Positions 9,022-16,859 of a stretch of 64,000 nucleotides of DNA are shown piece after piece. Source of the stretch: Bacteroidota bacterium. GTDB taxonomy: Bacteria; Bacteroidota; Ignavibacteria; UBA10030; UBA8401. The first letter of the stretch is position 1. Each line of letters opens with the position of its first letter. The stretch spans positions 1,922,001-1,986,000 of the forward strand of contig JBBAAO010000001.1 of NCBI GenBank assembly GCA_041658205.1. The letters are read 5' to 3'. Below the pieces are notes generated by a model. It worked only from the letters and a program-made list of their open reading frames with translations, searched no databases and had not been told where the DNA came from. A program made the position numbers and the translations under genes.

Positions 9022-10563
9022 CTATTTCACAGTGATGCCGGTAGGCGTCACATTCCCGCTCTTTGCATTCTGCATCTGAGTCACCACGTGCTTTGTGTAA
9101 GCGGCAGATGGTTTTAAAAATGTTGAAGGATACACACCGATCCAGACGATAAACAGTAATACTGGAATAAGGATTGCAATCTCTCGTTTTGTTAAATCCA
9201 GCAGCGATTTATTTTCATCATGCGTGATTTTTCCGAAGAACACTCGCTGACACATCCACAACATATAGACCGCAGAGAAAATTACACCAGTGGCAGCAAT
9301 CGCAGCATACACATATGAACCAAGGAACATGGAATTAAACGAGCCAAGTAGGATTAAGAATTCACCCACGAAACCATTCAGTCCGGGAAGACCGATCGAA
9401 GAAAAAGTTACGATCATAAATATTGTTGAGAAGACCGGCATCACTTTCGCCAATCCACCAAATTGCGAGATCTCCCGTGTATGTCTGCGATCATAGATCA
9501 TACCGACTAAAAGGAATAACGCTCCGGTGGAAAGTCCATGGTTGATCATTTGAATGACCGCCCCTTGCATTCCCTCTTCCGTCATTGAAAAAATTCCAAG
9601 AACGACAAATCCTAAGTGACTAACGGACGAATATGCGACTAATTTTTTCACATCAGTCTGTACCATCGCCACAAGTGCGCCGTACACAATTCCAATCACA
9701 GATAATGTTGCAAGCAATGGTGTGAATTGAAAGGAGGCCTGCGGAAACAACAGAAGACAAAATCGGATCAAACCATACGTTCCCATTTTTAGCAGAACAC
9801 CAGCAAGGATAACCGAACCTGCTGTCGGAGCTTGAACGTGCGCATCCGGAAGCCAAGTGTGAAGCGGAAACAACGGAACTTTAATTGCAAAAGAAAGGGC
9901 AAACGCAAGAAACATCCAGACTTGAGTCCCCATCGGAATTCCCGGAGCGATTGCATATAACTTTTGAAGGTTCGTCGTAAAATATCCGCCGGGAAGTGTT
10001 GAAGCATAATATCCAAGCCAAAGAATTGCGATCAACATCAACAGTGAACCGGCCATGGTATAAATGAAGAACTTCACGGCAGCATAAATTCTGTCTTTCC
10101 CGCCCCAAATACCAATGATGAAGTACATTGGAATAAGCATTGCTTCCCAAAACACGTAGAACAAAAAGAGGTCATACGCTAAAAAGACTCCAAGCATTCC
10201 GACTTCCAACAGAAGCATGAACGAGACATATTCTTTCAGTCGATCCGTGATCGATTCCCAAGAAGCAATCAGTGCAATCGGTGTAAGAAACGTTGTAAGA
10301 ACAATCAGAAGAATTGACAATCCATCAACACCAACAAAATAGGAAATATCCAATCCGGCGATCCAGGGATATTGTTCAACAAACTGCATTTGCGTGTTGG
10401 CTGCGTCGAATCCAAAATAGACGACCAGGGAAAGCGCAAAGGTAATCAGTGATGTGCCAATACCGATATATTTAATCAAACTCTGTTTCTCTTTATTGAT
10501 AAAGAGGAGCAGAAGAATTCCGATCAGTGGCGAGAAGAGAATATATGTAAGAATGTTTTGCAT
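9022..10563 (-). CDS. nuoM: NADH-quinone oxidoreductase subunit M
   Basis: 513 residues, about 14 membrane helices. It shows FYVFWEAMLIPMYFIIGIWGG with the conserved Glu, FAIKVPLFPLHTWLPDAHVQAPTAGSVILAG, and DVKKLVAYSSVSHLGFV, the NuoM form of the antiporter-like motifs. It is one of the three proton-translocating subunits of the complex I membrane arm. It lies 80 bp downstream of nuoL; that spacer contains no gene. The C-terminal tail is short and polar as usual. Confidence 0.97.
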   Translation of the reverse strand: MQNILTYILFSPLIGILLLLFINKEKQSLIKYIGIGTSLITFALSLVVYFGFDAANTQMQFVEQYPWIAGLDISYFVGVDGLSILLIVLTTFLTPIALIASWESITDRLKEYVSFMLLLEVGMLGVFLAYDLFLFYVFWEAMLIPMYFIIGIWGGKDRIYAAVKFFIYTMAGSLLMLIAILWLGYYASTLPGGYFTTNLQKLYAIAPGIPMGTQVWMFLAFALSFAIKVPLFPLHTWLPDAHVQAPTAGSVILAGVLLKMGTYGLIRFCLLLFPQASFQFTPLLATLSVIGIVYGALVAMVQTDVKKLVAYSSVSHLGFVVLGIFSMTEEGMQGAVIQMINHGLSTGALFLLVGMIYDRRHTREISQFGGLAKVMPVFSTIFMIVTFSSIGLPGLNGFVGEFLILLGSFNSMFLGSYVYAAIAATGVIFSAVYMLWMCQRVFFGKITHDENKSLLDLTKREIAILIPVLLFIVWIGVYPSTFLKPSAAYTKHVVTQMQNAKSGNVTPTGITVK

Positions 10564-10643
10564 TTAAAAATCAGATGTTAGATTTATCGATGATAGATTG
10601 GTTAACATTAGGAAACCGATGCCAAACAATCTACGAATCCGTT

Positions 10644-12575
10644 TTACCAAGCAATTAAATAACCAATCACAAACAAAATCCCAGCCACAAAAACGATGGC
10701 GTAACTTTGAACAACTCCGGTTTGAATTCGACGAAAAATATTTGATGTCGCTTCCACAAGCTTTGCCGAATAATTAAGCGCATTGTCAATAATCTTTACG
10801 TCAACAATTTTCCATAAAAACTTATCGGAAATCTTTTTCATTGGAGTGACGACAACTGCGTCATATGCTTCATCAACAAAATATTTGTTCCAGAGCAGTT
10901 TGTGGAATCCCGAGAATTTTTTTGCAACACTTTCTGCAATCTCCGTCTTTTCCGTAAAGATTTTCCATCCTGCATACATTCCGAGTAATCCTAACGCCAC
11001 GGAAGCTGCCATTAATCCAAGTTCAAGTGCTGCTGAATCATGTACCGGAAGAATCATTTTTTCATTTGCACCGGCAAACACCGGTTCCAAAAATTCTTCA
11101 AAATAATTATGTCCCCCCAACACATGCGGAATGCCGACGTAACCGCCAATGACGGAAAACAACGCCAATACAAGCAACGGAATAAGCATTGTCTTCGGTG
11201 CTTCGTGCGGATGAATATGATGATGATCGAAACGCTCTTTCCCTAAAAATGTTAACGACACTAAACGAAACATATAGAATGCCGTTACACCGGCAGCAAG
11301 AGCTGCGATAACCCACATCCATGGTGCACCGTCAGCAAACGCTTTCCATAAGATTTCATCTTTCGAAAAGAATCCGGAAAGAAGCGGCAGACCCGATATT
11401 GCAAACGATCCTATGACAAATGTCCAGAATGTTCCGGGCATATATTTTTGAAGTCCACCCATCTTTTGAATGTCCTGCTCATCGTGCATTGCATGAATCA
11501 CAGCGCCGGATCCCAAAAAGAGAAGCGCTTTGAAAAATGCGTGTGTCATCACATGGAACAGACCAGCAGAAAATGCTCCTACTCCAACGCCAAGAAACAT
11601 ATATCCCAATTGACTGACAGTGGAATACGCCAAAACTTTTTTAATATCATTTTGTACCAGCCCGATTGTTCCGGCAAAGAACGCCGTTAATAATCCGATG
11701 ATCGCAACAATTTCCATCGTCGATGGTGCAAGTGCATAAAGGATTGAACTTCGAGCCACCATATAAATACCGGCGGTGACCATTGTTGCGGCATGGATCA
11801 GTGCAGAAACAGGTGTTGGACCCGCCATTGCATCGGGGAGCCAAACATAAAGAGGAATCTGTGCAGATTTTCCTGTTGCGCCAACAAACATCAGCAAAGT
11901 TATCCAGAACATCAGTTTATCACCAACGGAGAATCCGGCAGCTTGCGCAAATACTGATTCGTAGGTTAACGATCCAAAGGTGTTGAAAATAAGAAACATC
12001 GCAAGCAGAAATCCGAAATCGCCGATGCGATTGACGATGAATGCTTTTTTTGCAGCATCACCTGTCGTACCCTTTTCGAAATTCCTGTCATACCAAAATC
12101 CAATCAACAAATACGAACACAACCCCACCCCTTCCCATCCGAGGAACATCAATAGATAGTTGTCGGCAAGGACTAACATGAGCATCATAAAAATGAACAG
12201 ATTCAGATAGGTGAAGAATCTCCAGAATCCCGCATCGCCATGCATATACCCGATAGAATAGAGATGAATCAAGCTTCCGACGCCCGTAACAATGAGTGTC
12301 ATTAATATGGAAAGCTGATCAACTTGAAATGCAACATTGACAGAGAATGTTCCCGCAGTGATCCATTCAAATACGGTAACAATATGCTTACGTTCTTCTG
12401 CCGCTGAACCAAGCATTTCAAAAAAAATCAAGAGTGCAATAACAAACGAGGATGCAACCGCCAGCGTACCAATACTTCCGACAATTGTTTCGTTCTTCAT
12501 TTTGCGTCCGAAAAATCCATTGATAAGAAAACCAAAAAGCGGAAAAAGGACGATAAGAGGGGCGAGAGAATACAT
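10644..12575 (-). CDS. nuoL: NADH-quinone oxidoreductase subunit L
   Basis: 643 residues, within the family range. Motifs: FTYLNLFIFMMLMLV, FLGWEGVGLCSYLLIGFW with the conserved Glu, TGKSAQIPLYVWLPDAMAGPTPVSALIHAATMV, and DIKKVLAYSTVSQLGYM. The C-terminal part (from about residue 540) contains the long lateral amphipathic helix and a final membrane anchor. It is the distal proton-pumping subunit of complex I. The 48-bp gap to nuoK is A+T-rich low-complexity sequence with repeated CAAAATTA-like words. Confidence 0.97.
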   Translation of the reverse strand: MYSLAPLIVLFPLFGFLINGFFGRKMKNETIVGSIGTLAVASSFVIALLIFFEMLGSAAEERKHIVTVFEWITAGTFSVNVAFQVDQLSILMTLIVTGVGSLIHLYSIGYMHGDAGFWRFFTYLNLFIFMMLMLVLADNYLLMFLGWEGVGLCSYLLIGFWYDRNFEKGTTGDAAKKAFIVNRIGDFGFLLAMFLIFNTFGSLTYESVFAQAAGFSVGDKLMFWITLLMFVGATGKSAQIPLYVWLPDAMAGPTPVSALIHAATMVTAGIYMVARSSILYALAPSTMEIVAIIGLLTAFFAGTIGLVQNDIKKVLAYSTVSQLGYMFLGVGVGAFSAGLFHVMTHAFFKALLFLGSGAVIHAMHDEQDIQKMGGLQKYMPGTFWTFVIGSFAISGLPLLSGFFSKDEILWKAFADGAPWMWVIAALAAGVTAFYMFRLVSLTFLGKERFDHHHIHPHEAPKTMLIPLLVLALFSVIGGYVGIPHVLGGHNYFEEFLEPVFAGANEKMILPVHDSAALELGLMAASVALGLLGMYAGWKIFTEKTEIAESVAKKFSGFHKLLWNKYFVDEAYDAVVVTPMKKISDKFLWKIVDVKIIDNALNYSAKLVEATSNIFRRIQTGVVQSYAIVFVAGILFVIGYLIAW

Positions 12576-12623
12576 AAAAAAATTACAAAATTATCAAAAT
12601 GACAAAATTACAAGATTGATTAA

Positions 12624-12926
12624 TTACCATTTCAGAATATTCAATTCATCCACATTAACAGTCTGTTTGTTACGGAACAATGATATAATAATTGCAAGGC
12701 CAACGGCAGCTTCTGCAGCGGCAACAACCATCACAAAAAAGACAAGCATTTGTCCGGTGGCATCTCCAAGAAATTGCGCAAATGCGATCAAGGAAAGATT
12801 TACGGCATTCAACATCAATTCAATGCACATAAAAATAACTATGGCATTACGGCGAACAACAACTCCAAGAACTCCGCAGGAGAATAAAAATGCTGAAAGT
12901 AACAGATAATGATTTAATGGGATCAT
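12624..12926 (-). CDS. nuoK: NADH-quinone oxidoreductase subunit K
   Basis: 100 residues, exactly the family length. Three transmembrane helices are visible, with the two conserved membrane Glu residues, in MCIELMLNAVNLSLIAF and in AAAEAAVGLAII. NuoK (MrpC-like) lies in the middle of the complex I membrane arm and forms part of the proton path. Between it and nuoJ sits a 122-bp palindromic repeat, an unusual interruption inside an otherwise tight operon. Confidence 0.97.
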   Translation of the reverse strand: MIPLNHYLLLSAFLFSCGVLGVVVRRNAIVIFMCIELMLNAVNLSLIAFAQFLGDATGQMLVFFVMVVAAAEAAVGLAIIISLFRNKQTVNVDELNILKW

Positions 12927-12943
12927 ATGATTACTCTACTGTT

Positions 12944-13065
12944 GTCATTGCGAACGACGGCGAAGCCGGAGTGAAGCAATCTTTCGTTTCATCAGGAGAT
13001 TGCTTCGTCGCTCCCGCCTGAACGCCCTCCAAAAAGATGGCGGGCAGGTCGCTCCTCGCAATGAC
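12944..13065. repeat. REP-like palindromic element between nuoK and nuoJ
   Basis: Ends are perfect inverted repeats GTCATTGCGA and TCGCAATGAC; inside, GAAGCAATCT is mirrored by AGATTGCTTC. It fills almost the whole gap between the nuoJ stop (13072) and the nuoK start (12926). It would fold into a long hairpin in the nuo mRNA. The same words occur in nnr at 6752-6791. Confidence 0.8.
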
Positions 13066-13071
13066 ACTTTA

Positions 13072-13587
13072 TTATTGGACTAATTTTCTTTTCGCCAACA
13101 GCACAGCCCCAATAATTGCGGCCAACAGCAAAAACGATGTTATTTCAAACGGGAATAAAAATTTCGTAAATAACACTTTTCCGATATACTCCACGGTTCC
13201 CATCTCTACTGATGCAGGGGATAATTGTGTATATACAGACGGACTGCTGAATCCAAATATATAAAGCAACTCTATTAATAAACCGGCAGAAAATGCTATT
13301 CCGAAATACATCCGCAATCCTAAATGCTCTACCAACTTCTTGTCATCACCAAGATTCAATAACATGATCACGAAAAGAAATAACACCATGATTGCACCTG
13401 CATACACAAGAATATGCACCAAGGCTATAAATTGTGCGTTGAGTGTAAGATATAAACCACCAAGGCAGAAAAAATTAAGGATAAGATAGAGGGCGCTATT
13501 GACCGGATTTCGCTGAAGAAGCATCATTACTGCGGAAAAGACCGTAATACCTGCGAGAAAATAAAACACACCTTGTTCAAAAGTCAT
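13072..13587 (-). CDS. nuoJ: NADH-quinone oxidoreductase subunit J
   Basis: I start it at the ATG at 13587 (MTFEQGVFYFLAGITVF), giving 171 residues, the family size, with five membrane helices and the segment VHILVYAGAIMVLFLFVIMLL that carries the pi-bulge helix of NuoJ. The in-frame extension up to 13683 is rejected because it is unlike the family and because a good promoter match (13634-13662) falls inside it. First gene of nuoJKLMN. The genes upstream on this strand are M16 peptidases, so nuoA-I must be elsewhere. Confidence 0.93.
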   Translation of the reverse strand: MTFEQGVFYFLAGITVFSAVMMLLQRNPVNSALYLILNFFCLGGLYLTLNAQFIALVHILVYAGAIMVLFLFVIMLLNLGDDKKLVEHLGLRMYFGIAFSAGLLIELLYIFGFSSPSVYTQLSPASVEMGTVEYIGKVLFTKFLFPFEITSFLLLAAIIGAVLLAKRKLVQ

Positions 13588-13633
13588 CGGGAAAACAGAG
13601 TTGATGAATGTAAAAGTTGAAAATTGACGGATA

Positions 13634-13662
13634 AATATAAGGTTACTTCGCTTGATAAGCAA
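13634..13662 (-). promoter_or_regulatory. Candidate sigma70-type promoter of nuoJKLMN
   Basis: Minus strand TTGCTT, 17-bp spacer, TATATT. Transcription would begin near 13627, giving a leader of about 40 nt before the nuoJ ATG at 13587. The -10 sequence and spacer length match four other candidates in this window. Confidence 0.45.
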
Positions 13663-13683
13663 AATGTTTTCATCTAAAAACAC

Positions 13684-13761
13684 GAATTCCTAAACCCTGA
13701 ATTCTTCACAGAAAATTCCCGCTCGACTGTTGAGGATTCTGATATCAGGATTTAGGAATTC
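13684..13761. repeat. Imperfect 17-bp inverted repeat upstream of nuoJ
   Basis: GAATTCCTAAACCCTGA at 13684-13700 is mirrored with one mismatch by TCAGGATTTAGGAATTC at 13745-13761. No gene lies between the arms. It is immediately upstream of the candidate nuoJ promoter, so it could be a mobile palindromic element or an operator; nothing decides between them. Confidence 0.6.
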
Positions 13762-13767
13762 AGAAGT

Positions 13768-13813
13768 ACCTTGTCAAGGATTGATAAAAAATTTCCTAAA
13801 CCTTGACAAGGTT
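13768..13813. repeat. Pair of CCTTG(T/A)CAAGG palindromes
   Basis: CCTTGTCAAGG at 13769-13779 and AACCTTGACAAGGTT at 13799-13813 are each palindromic around one central base and are also inverse copies of one another. They lie just after the stop of the M16 gene on the minus strand and could form a hairpin there. Similar in style to the palindrome at 16822-16846. Confidence 0.6.
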
Positions 13814-13818
13814 ATTGT

Positions 13819-15336
13819 TTATAGAGTCGGCATGGGACCCAGGACGTCGACCGGAACAAGGTTGACAATTTTGCCGACCTTTGTCTCTTTTAAACCTTTT
13901 TCAATTTTTGCTTTATCCCCTACAATGATAATGGCAAGGTCGTCTGTATCGATATATTTTTTTGCTGCACGACGAACATCGTCTTTCGATACTGCCATGA
14001 TTTTTCCGATATAATCATTAAAATAATTGTCAGGTAGATTATAATCGATCAGATCGGCAATCTGTGCCGCAATTGAACCAACGCTGCTGAAATTATCAGG
14101 ATAACCGAGAGCAATGTAATTTTTTGCTTTCGTCAATTCCTCGTCGGATACCGGTTTGGAAATTCCATTTAGTTCATTCATAAATTCCTTCAGCGCTTTA
14201 TCCGTTTTATCCGTCTGAACATCTGATGCAGCAGTAAATGGACCAGGATAAGGCCTCATTGAAAATCCCGAATTTGCACCATAAGCATAACCATTTTTTT
14301 CACGAAGATTCGAGTTTAACCGTGACGTGAACGAACCACCGAGGATTGTATTCATTACCAGTATTGGGAAATAATCTGCTGATGTTCGATCCACACCGAT
14401 ACGACAGACTCGGATCACTGATTGAGCTGCCTCAGGTTTATCAATCAAATAAATCGTCCGTCCGTCTACTTGGTTCGATTTAGTAATTGTTGCTGGTTTC
14501 ACTTCTCCTTTTTGCCAACTGCTTAGGGCACTTTCAATCTTTGCAACAACTTCTTTGGCATTCACGTCACCAACAACAACCAAAAAGGCATTGTTCGGCC
14601 GATAATATGTTGAATAAAAATTCTTAAGATCGTCTACCGTAAAAGATTTGATTGTTTGTTCATTTCCGGCTGATGTGCGTCCATACGGATGATTCTTTCC
14701 ATAGACCAGACTCGATGTTGCTGCCGCAGCAATCACGCGAGGTTGGTCAAATCCTTGAAACAATGCCGTCAGATATTGTTTCTGTAAACGTTCCAATTCG
14801 TTTGCAGGAAAATCAGGATGGAGAAGAATATCTGAAAACAATGTTAACGCAGCATCAAATTTTGAGGTAGTTGAACGAAGTGTCACGCTGCTATTGTGAA
14901 GTCCGCCGCTCGCACCGATCTGAGCGCCAAGAAAATCTATCTCATCAGAAAGTTCCAATGAGGATTTCCCGGCTGCCCCCTCATCCATCATATTTGCTGT
15001 TATCCCTGCCAGTCCGAGTTTATCAGCAGATTCATTCACACTTCCAGCTTTGATAATGAGATTCAATTGAATGATCGGCACTTCTTTCTTTTCATACACT
15101 ATCACTTTTAATCCATTGCTCAAAGTAAAGTTTTGAAGTACGTTTACCTTTAATGTCGGCGTTGGGCCGAGCACCGGAGGTTTCGATCGGTCCACTGATT
15201 GAGCAGAAATGAATACTGTTGTGGTAAACAAAATGAAAAGAAATGTTCCGGCCCTGAGTAAATTGATAATTGATAATTGATAATTGTTCAATACATTGTC
15301 CATTATCCATTTTTCATTATGCATTGTGGTTCTCAT
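13819..15336 (-). CDS. M16 peptidase-family protein, non-catalytic partner
   Basis: 505 residues: a hydrophobic export segment (about residues 26-46, ending near FISAQS) and two M16 domains (about 70-260 and 270-480). The position that carries HxxEH in active members reads GLAGITANMMDEGA, so the zinc site is absent. The second half has the R/Y-type substrate-binding features of M16 partner subunits (SRLNSNLREKNGYAYGA). It overlaps the active M16 gene by 4 bp (ATGA), which fits the known heterodimeric M16B pairs. The first 25 residues are encoded by a short repeat (AATTATC units), so the start of this gene looks borrowed from an inserted element. Confidence 0.9.
   Translation of the reverse strand: MRTTMHNEKWIMDNVLNNYQLSIINLLRAGTFLFILFTTTVFISAQSVDRSKPPVLGPTPTLKVNVLQNFTLSNGLKVIVYEKKEVPIIQLNLIIKAGSVNESADKLGLAGITANMMDEGAAGKSSLELSDEIDFLGAQIGASGGLHNSSVTLRSTTSKFDAALTLFSDILLHPDFPANELERLQKQYLTALFQGFDQPRVIAAAATSSLVYGKNHPYGRTSAGNEQTIKSFTVDDLKNFYSTYYRPNNAFLVVVGDVNAKEVVAKIESALSSWQKGEVKPATITKSNQVDGRTIYLIDKPEAAQSVIRVCRIGVDRTSADYFPILVMNTILGGSFTSRLNSNLREKNGYAYGANSGFSMRPYPGPFTAASDVQTDKTDKALKEFMNELNGISKPVSDEELTKAKNYIALGYPDNFSSVGSIAAQIADLIDYNLPDNYFNDYIGKIMAVSKDDVRRAAKKYIDTDDLAIIIVGDKAKIEKGLKETKVGKIVNLVPVDVLGPMPTL
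15260..15287. repeat. AATTATC heptamer tandem repeat inside the 5' end of the M16 partner gene
   Basis: On the minus strand AATTATC is repeated three times with a partial fourth copy. Together with the flanking CATAATGAAAAATGGATAA-type sequence (to about 15325) it encodes the odd N-terminal peptide before the signal-like segment. Because seven is not a multiple of three, each unit is read in a different frame. Confidence 0.75.
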
Positions 15337-16703
15337 TTTCCCTCCATGCTGACAACCGGTGAATTCTTCGCCGCAAGTTCTACTTTCCCTTTAGGGACAA
15401 AACTGATAACAACGCGCCCGTTATCCTTCAGATATCGGGAAGCGACTGTTGAAATATCCTGAGGATCGATTGCATAATAACGGGCAAGATCTTCGTTGAA
15501 GTAGTCCGGATTCCCAGTCAAATAAAAATAGTTATTCAACATATCAGCTTTGCCGTTCACCGATTCCAATCGTTCTATGAAACTTGCTTCATATTGATTT
15601 CTTGCGCGGTCAAGTTCGCGCATGGATGGCATCTCTTGTTTCACTTTATTGACTTCTTCCTGTATTACCTGTTCAATTTCAGCCAGTGTGTGGCCGGCAC
15701 GAGCTGTGGAAGAAATGATAAACATTGAACCTAATTTTGCTGACGCTTGAAATGCAGAAACATCCTGAGCAATCTGCATTTCGTACACTAATTTTTTATA
15801 TAAACGGGAATTCTTGCCTCCTGCCAGTACTGAAGAAAGAAGATCTAACTCCGCATCACCTGGTGATAATGTTGCAGGTGAATGCCAAGCCATATAGATT
15901 CTCGGCAGTTGCACTCGATCTTCGATCGTCATCCGTTTTTCTTCCGACAAAGAAACAACCGTACGATCTTGTTGCGGGACCGGTTTTCCCATCGGAACTT
16001 CGCTGAACCATTTCTCTACCAGCGCTTTTGTTTTCGGAATATCAATATCTCCTGCAATAGAAAGACTTGTATTATTGGGAGCATAATATAGACGGAAGAA
16101 TTCTTTTACATCCTCCAATGATGCCGCACTGAGATCAGCCATGCTTCCGATGGTTGGCCAACTATAGGGATGTGATTGTGGATAAAGTGATTCAAAGATC
16201 ATTAAAAATGCATAACCATAAGGACGATTTTCATATGATTGACGCCGTTCGTTTTTCACTACATCACGCTGTCCATCAAGTTTACCCTGTGTCATATCGT
16301 CTAATAAATATCCCATCCTGTCCGAATCGAGAAAGAGTGACAGTTCAAGCGCGTTGCTTGGGATATCTTCAAAATAATTCGTCCGATCAACGTTCGTGGA
16401 GCCGTTGTTCGATCCGCCGGCTGCTTCAAGCCATTCGTCAAACTTTCCTTCCGGAACATTTTTTGATCCTTCGAACATCAGGTGTTCAAAAAGATGCGCA
16501 AATCCGGTCCGGCCGGGTTTTTCATATCCGGATCCGACATGGAACCATTCATTGACAGAAACGGTGGGTGTCGTTTTATCAACATGGAGTATAACGTTCA
16601 GTCCGTTCTTCAACGTAAATCGTTCATACGGAACATTGATACGAACATTTTGCGCAGAGAGTGTTGCGGAAACGATAAGCAAAACATAGAAGTGTTTTCG
16701 CAT
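15333..16703 (-). CDS. M16 family zinc metallopeptidase, catalytic subunit
   Basis: 456 residues with a signal peptide (MRKHFYVLLIVSATLSAQ). The zinc motif HLFEH lies in RTGFAHLFEHLMFEGSKN near residue 68, and the third ligand Glu is expected in VVKNERRQSYENRPYG about 75 residues later. The C-terminal M16_C domain (about 190-380) includes LLSSVLAGGKNSRLYKKLVYE. It is therefore an exported PqqL/YmxG-like endopeptidase that probably works in the periplasm with the downstream non-catalytic subunit. The substrate is unknown. No clear promoter match upstream. Confidence 0.95.
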   Translation of the reverse strand: MRKHFYVLLIVSATLSAQNVRINVPYERFTLKNGLNVILHVDKTTPTVSVNEWFHVGSGYEKPGRTGFAHLFEHLMFEGSKNVPEGKFDEWLEAAGGSNNGSTNVDRTNYFEDIPSNALELSLFLDSDRMGYLLDDMTQGKLDGQRDVVKNERRQSYENRPYGYAFLMIFESLYPQSHPYSWPTIGSMADLSAASLEDVKEFFRLYYAPNNTSLSIAGDIDIPKTKALVEKWFSEVPMGKPVPQQDRTVVSLSEEKRMTIEDRVQLPRIYMAWHSPATLSPGDAELDLLSSVLAGGKNSRLYKKLVYEMQIAQDVSAFQASAKLGSMFIISSTARAGHTLAEIEQVIQEEVNKVKQEMPSMRELDRARNQYEASFIERLESVNGKADMLNNYFYLTGNPDYFNEDLARYYAIDPQDISTVASRYLKDNGRVVISFVPKGKVELAAKNSPVVSMEGK

Positions 16704-16821
16704 TGCTTCCCCTTCGTGATGATGAGTATGAAAATGTGGGTAAAAGTAGAATTTTTATGTTGAAAAGTAAAGCGGAGGTACCGGAATCTTAACAAAGGTA
16801 AATATACAAAAATCATAATAT

Positions 16822-16846
16822 CTCACAGGTTTCTAAAACCTGTGAG
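16822..16846. repeat. Perfect 11-bp palindrome (ACCTGTGAG type)
   Basis: CTCACAGGTTT, a 3-nt loop CTA, AAACCTGTGAG. It lies in the 156-bp gap between the radical SAM gene (stop at 16860) and the active M16 gene. There is no T-run directly after the stem on either strand, so I prefer a REP-like repeat over a terminator; related palindromes of the AACCTGACAGGTT type are known to be scattered in FCB genomes. Confidence 0.65.
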
Positions 16847-16859
16847 GTGATTAACTCAA

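Noticed and set aside
12337..12909. 190-codon open frame on the plus strand opposite nuoL/nuoK
   Set aside because: Antisense to two clear complex I genes; low-complexity Ile/Thr/Lys composition without any domain.
13588..13683. N-terminal extension of nuoJ to an upstream ATG
   Set aside because: Not found in the NuoJ family and contains the candidate promoter.
15260..15287. CRISPR-like array from the AATTATC repeats
   Set aside because: Units are only 7 bp with no spacers; a simple tandem repeat inside a gene.
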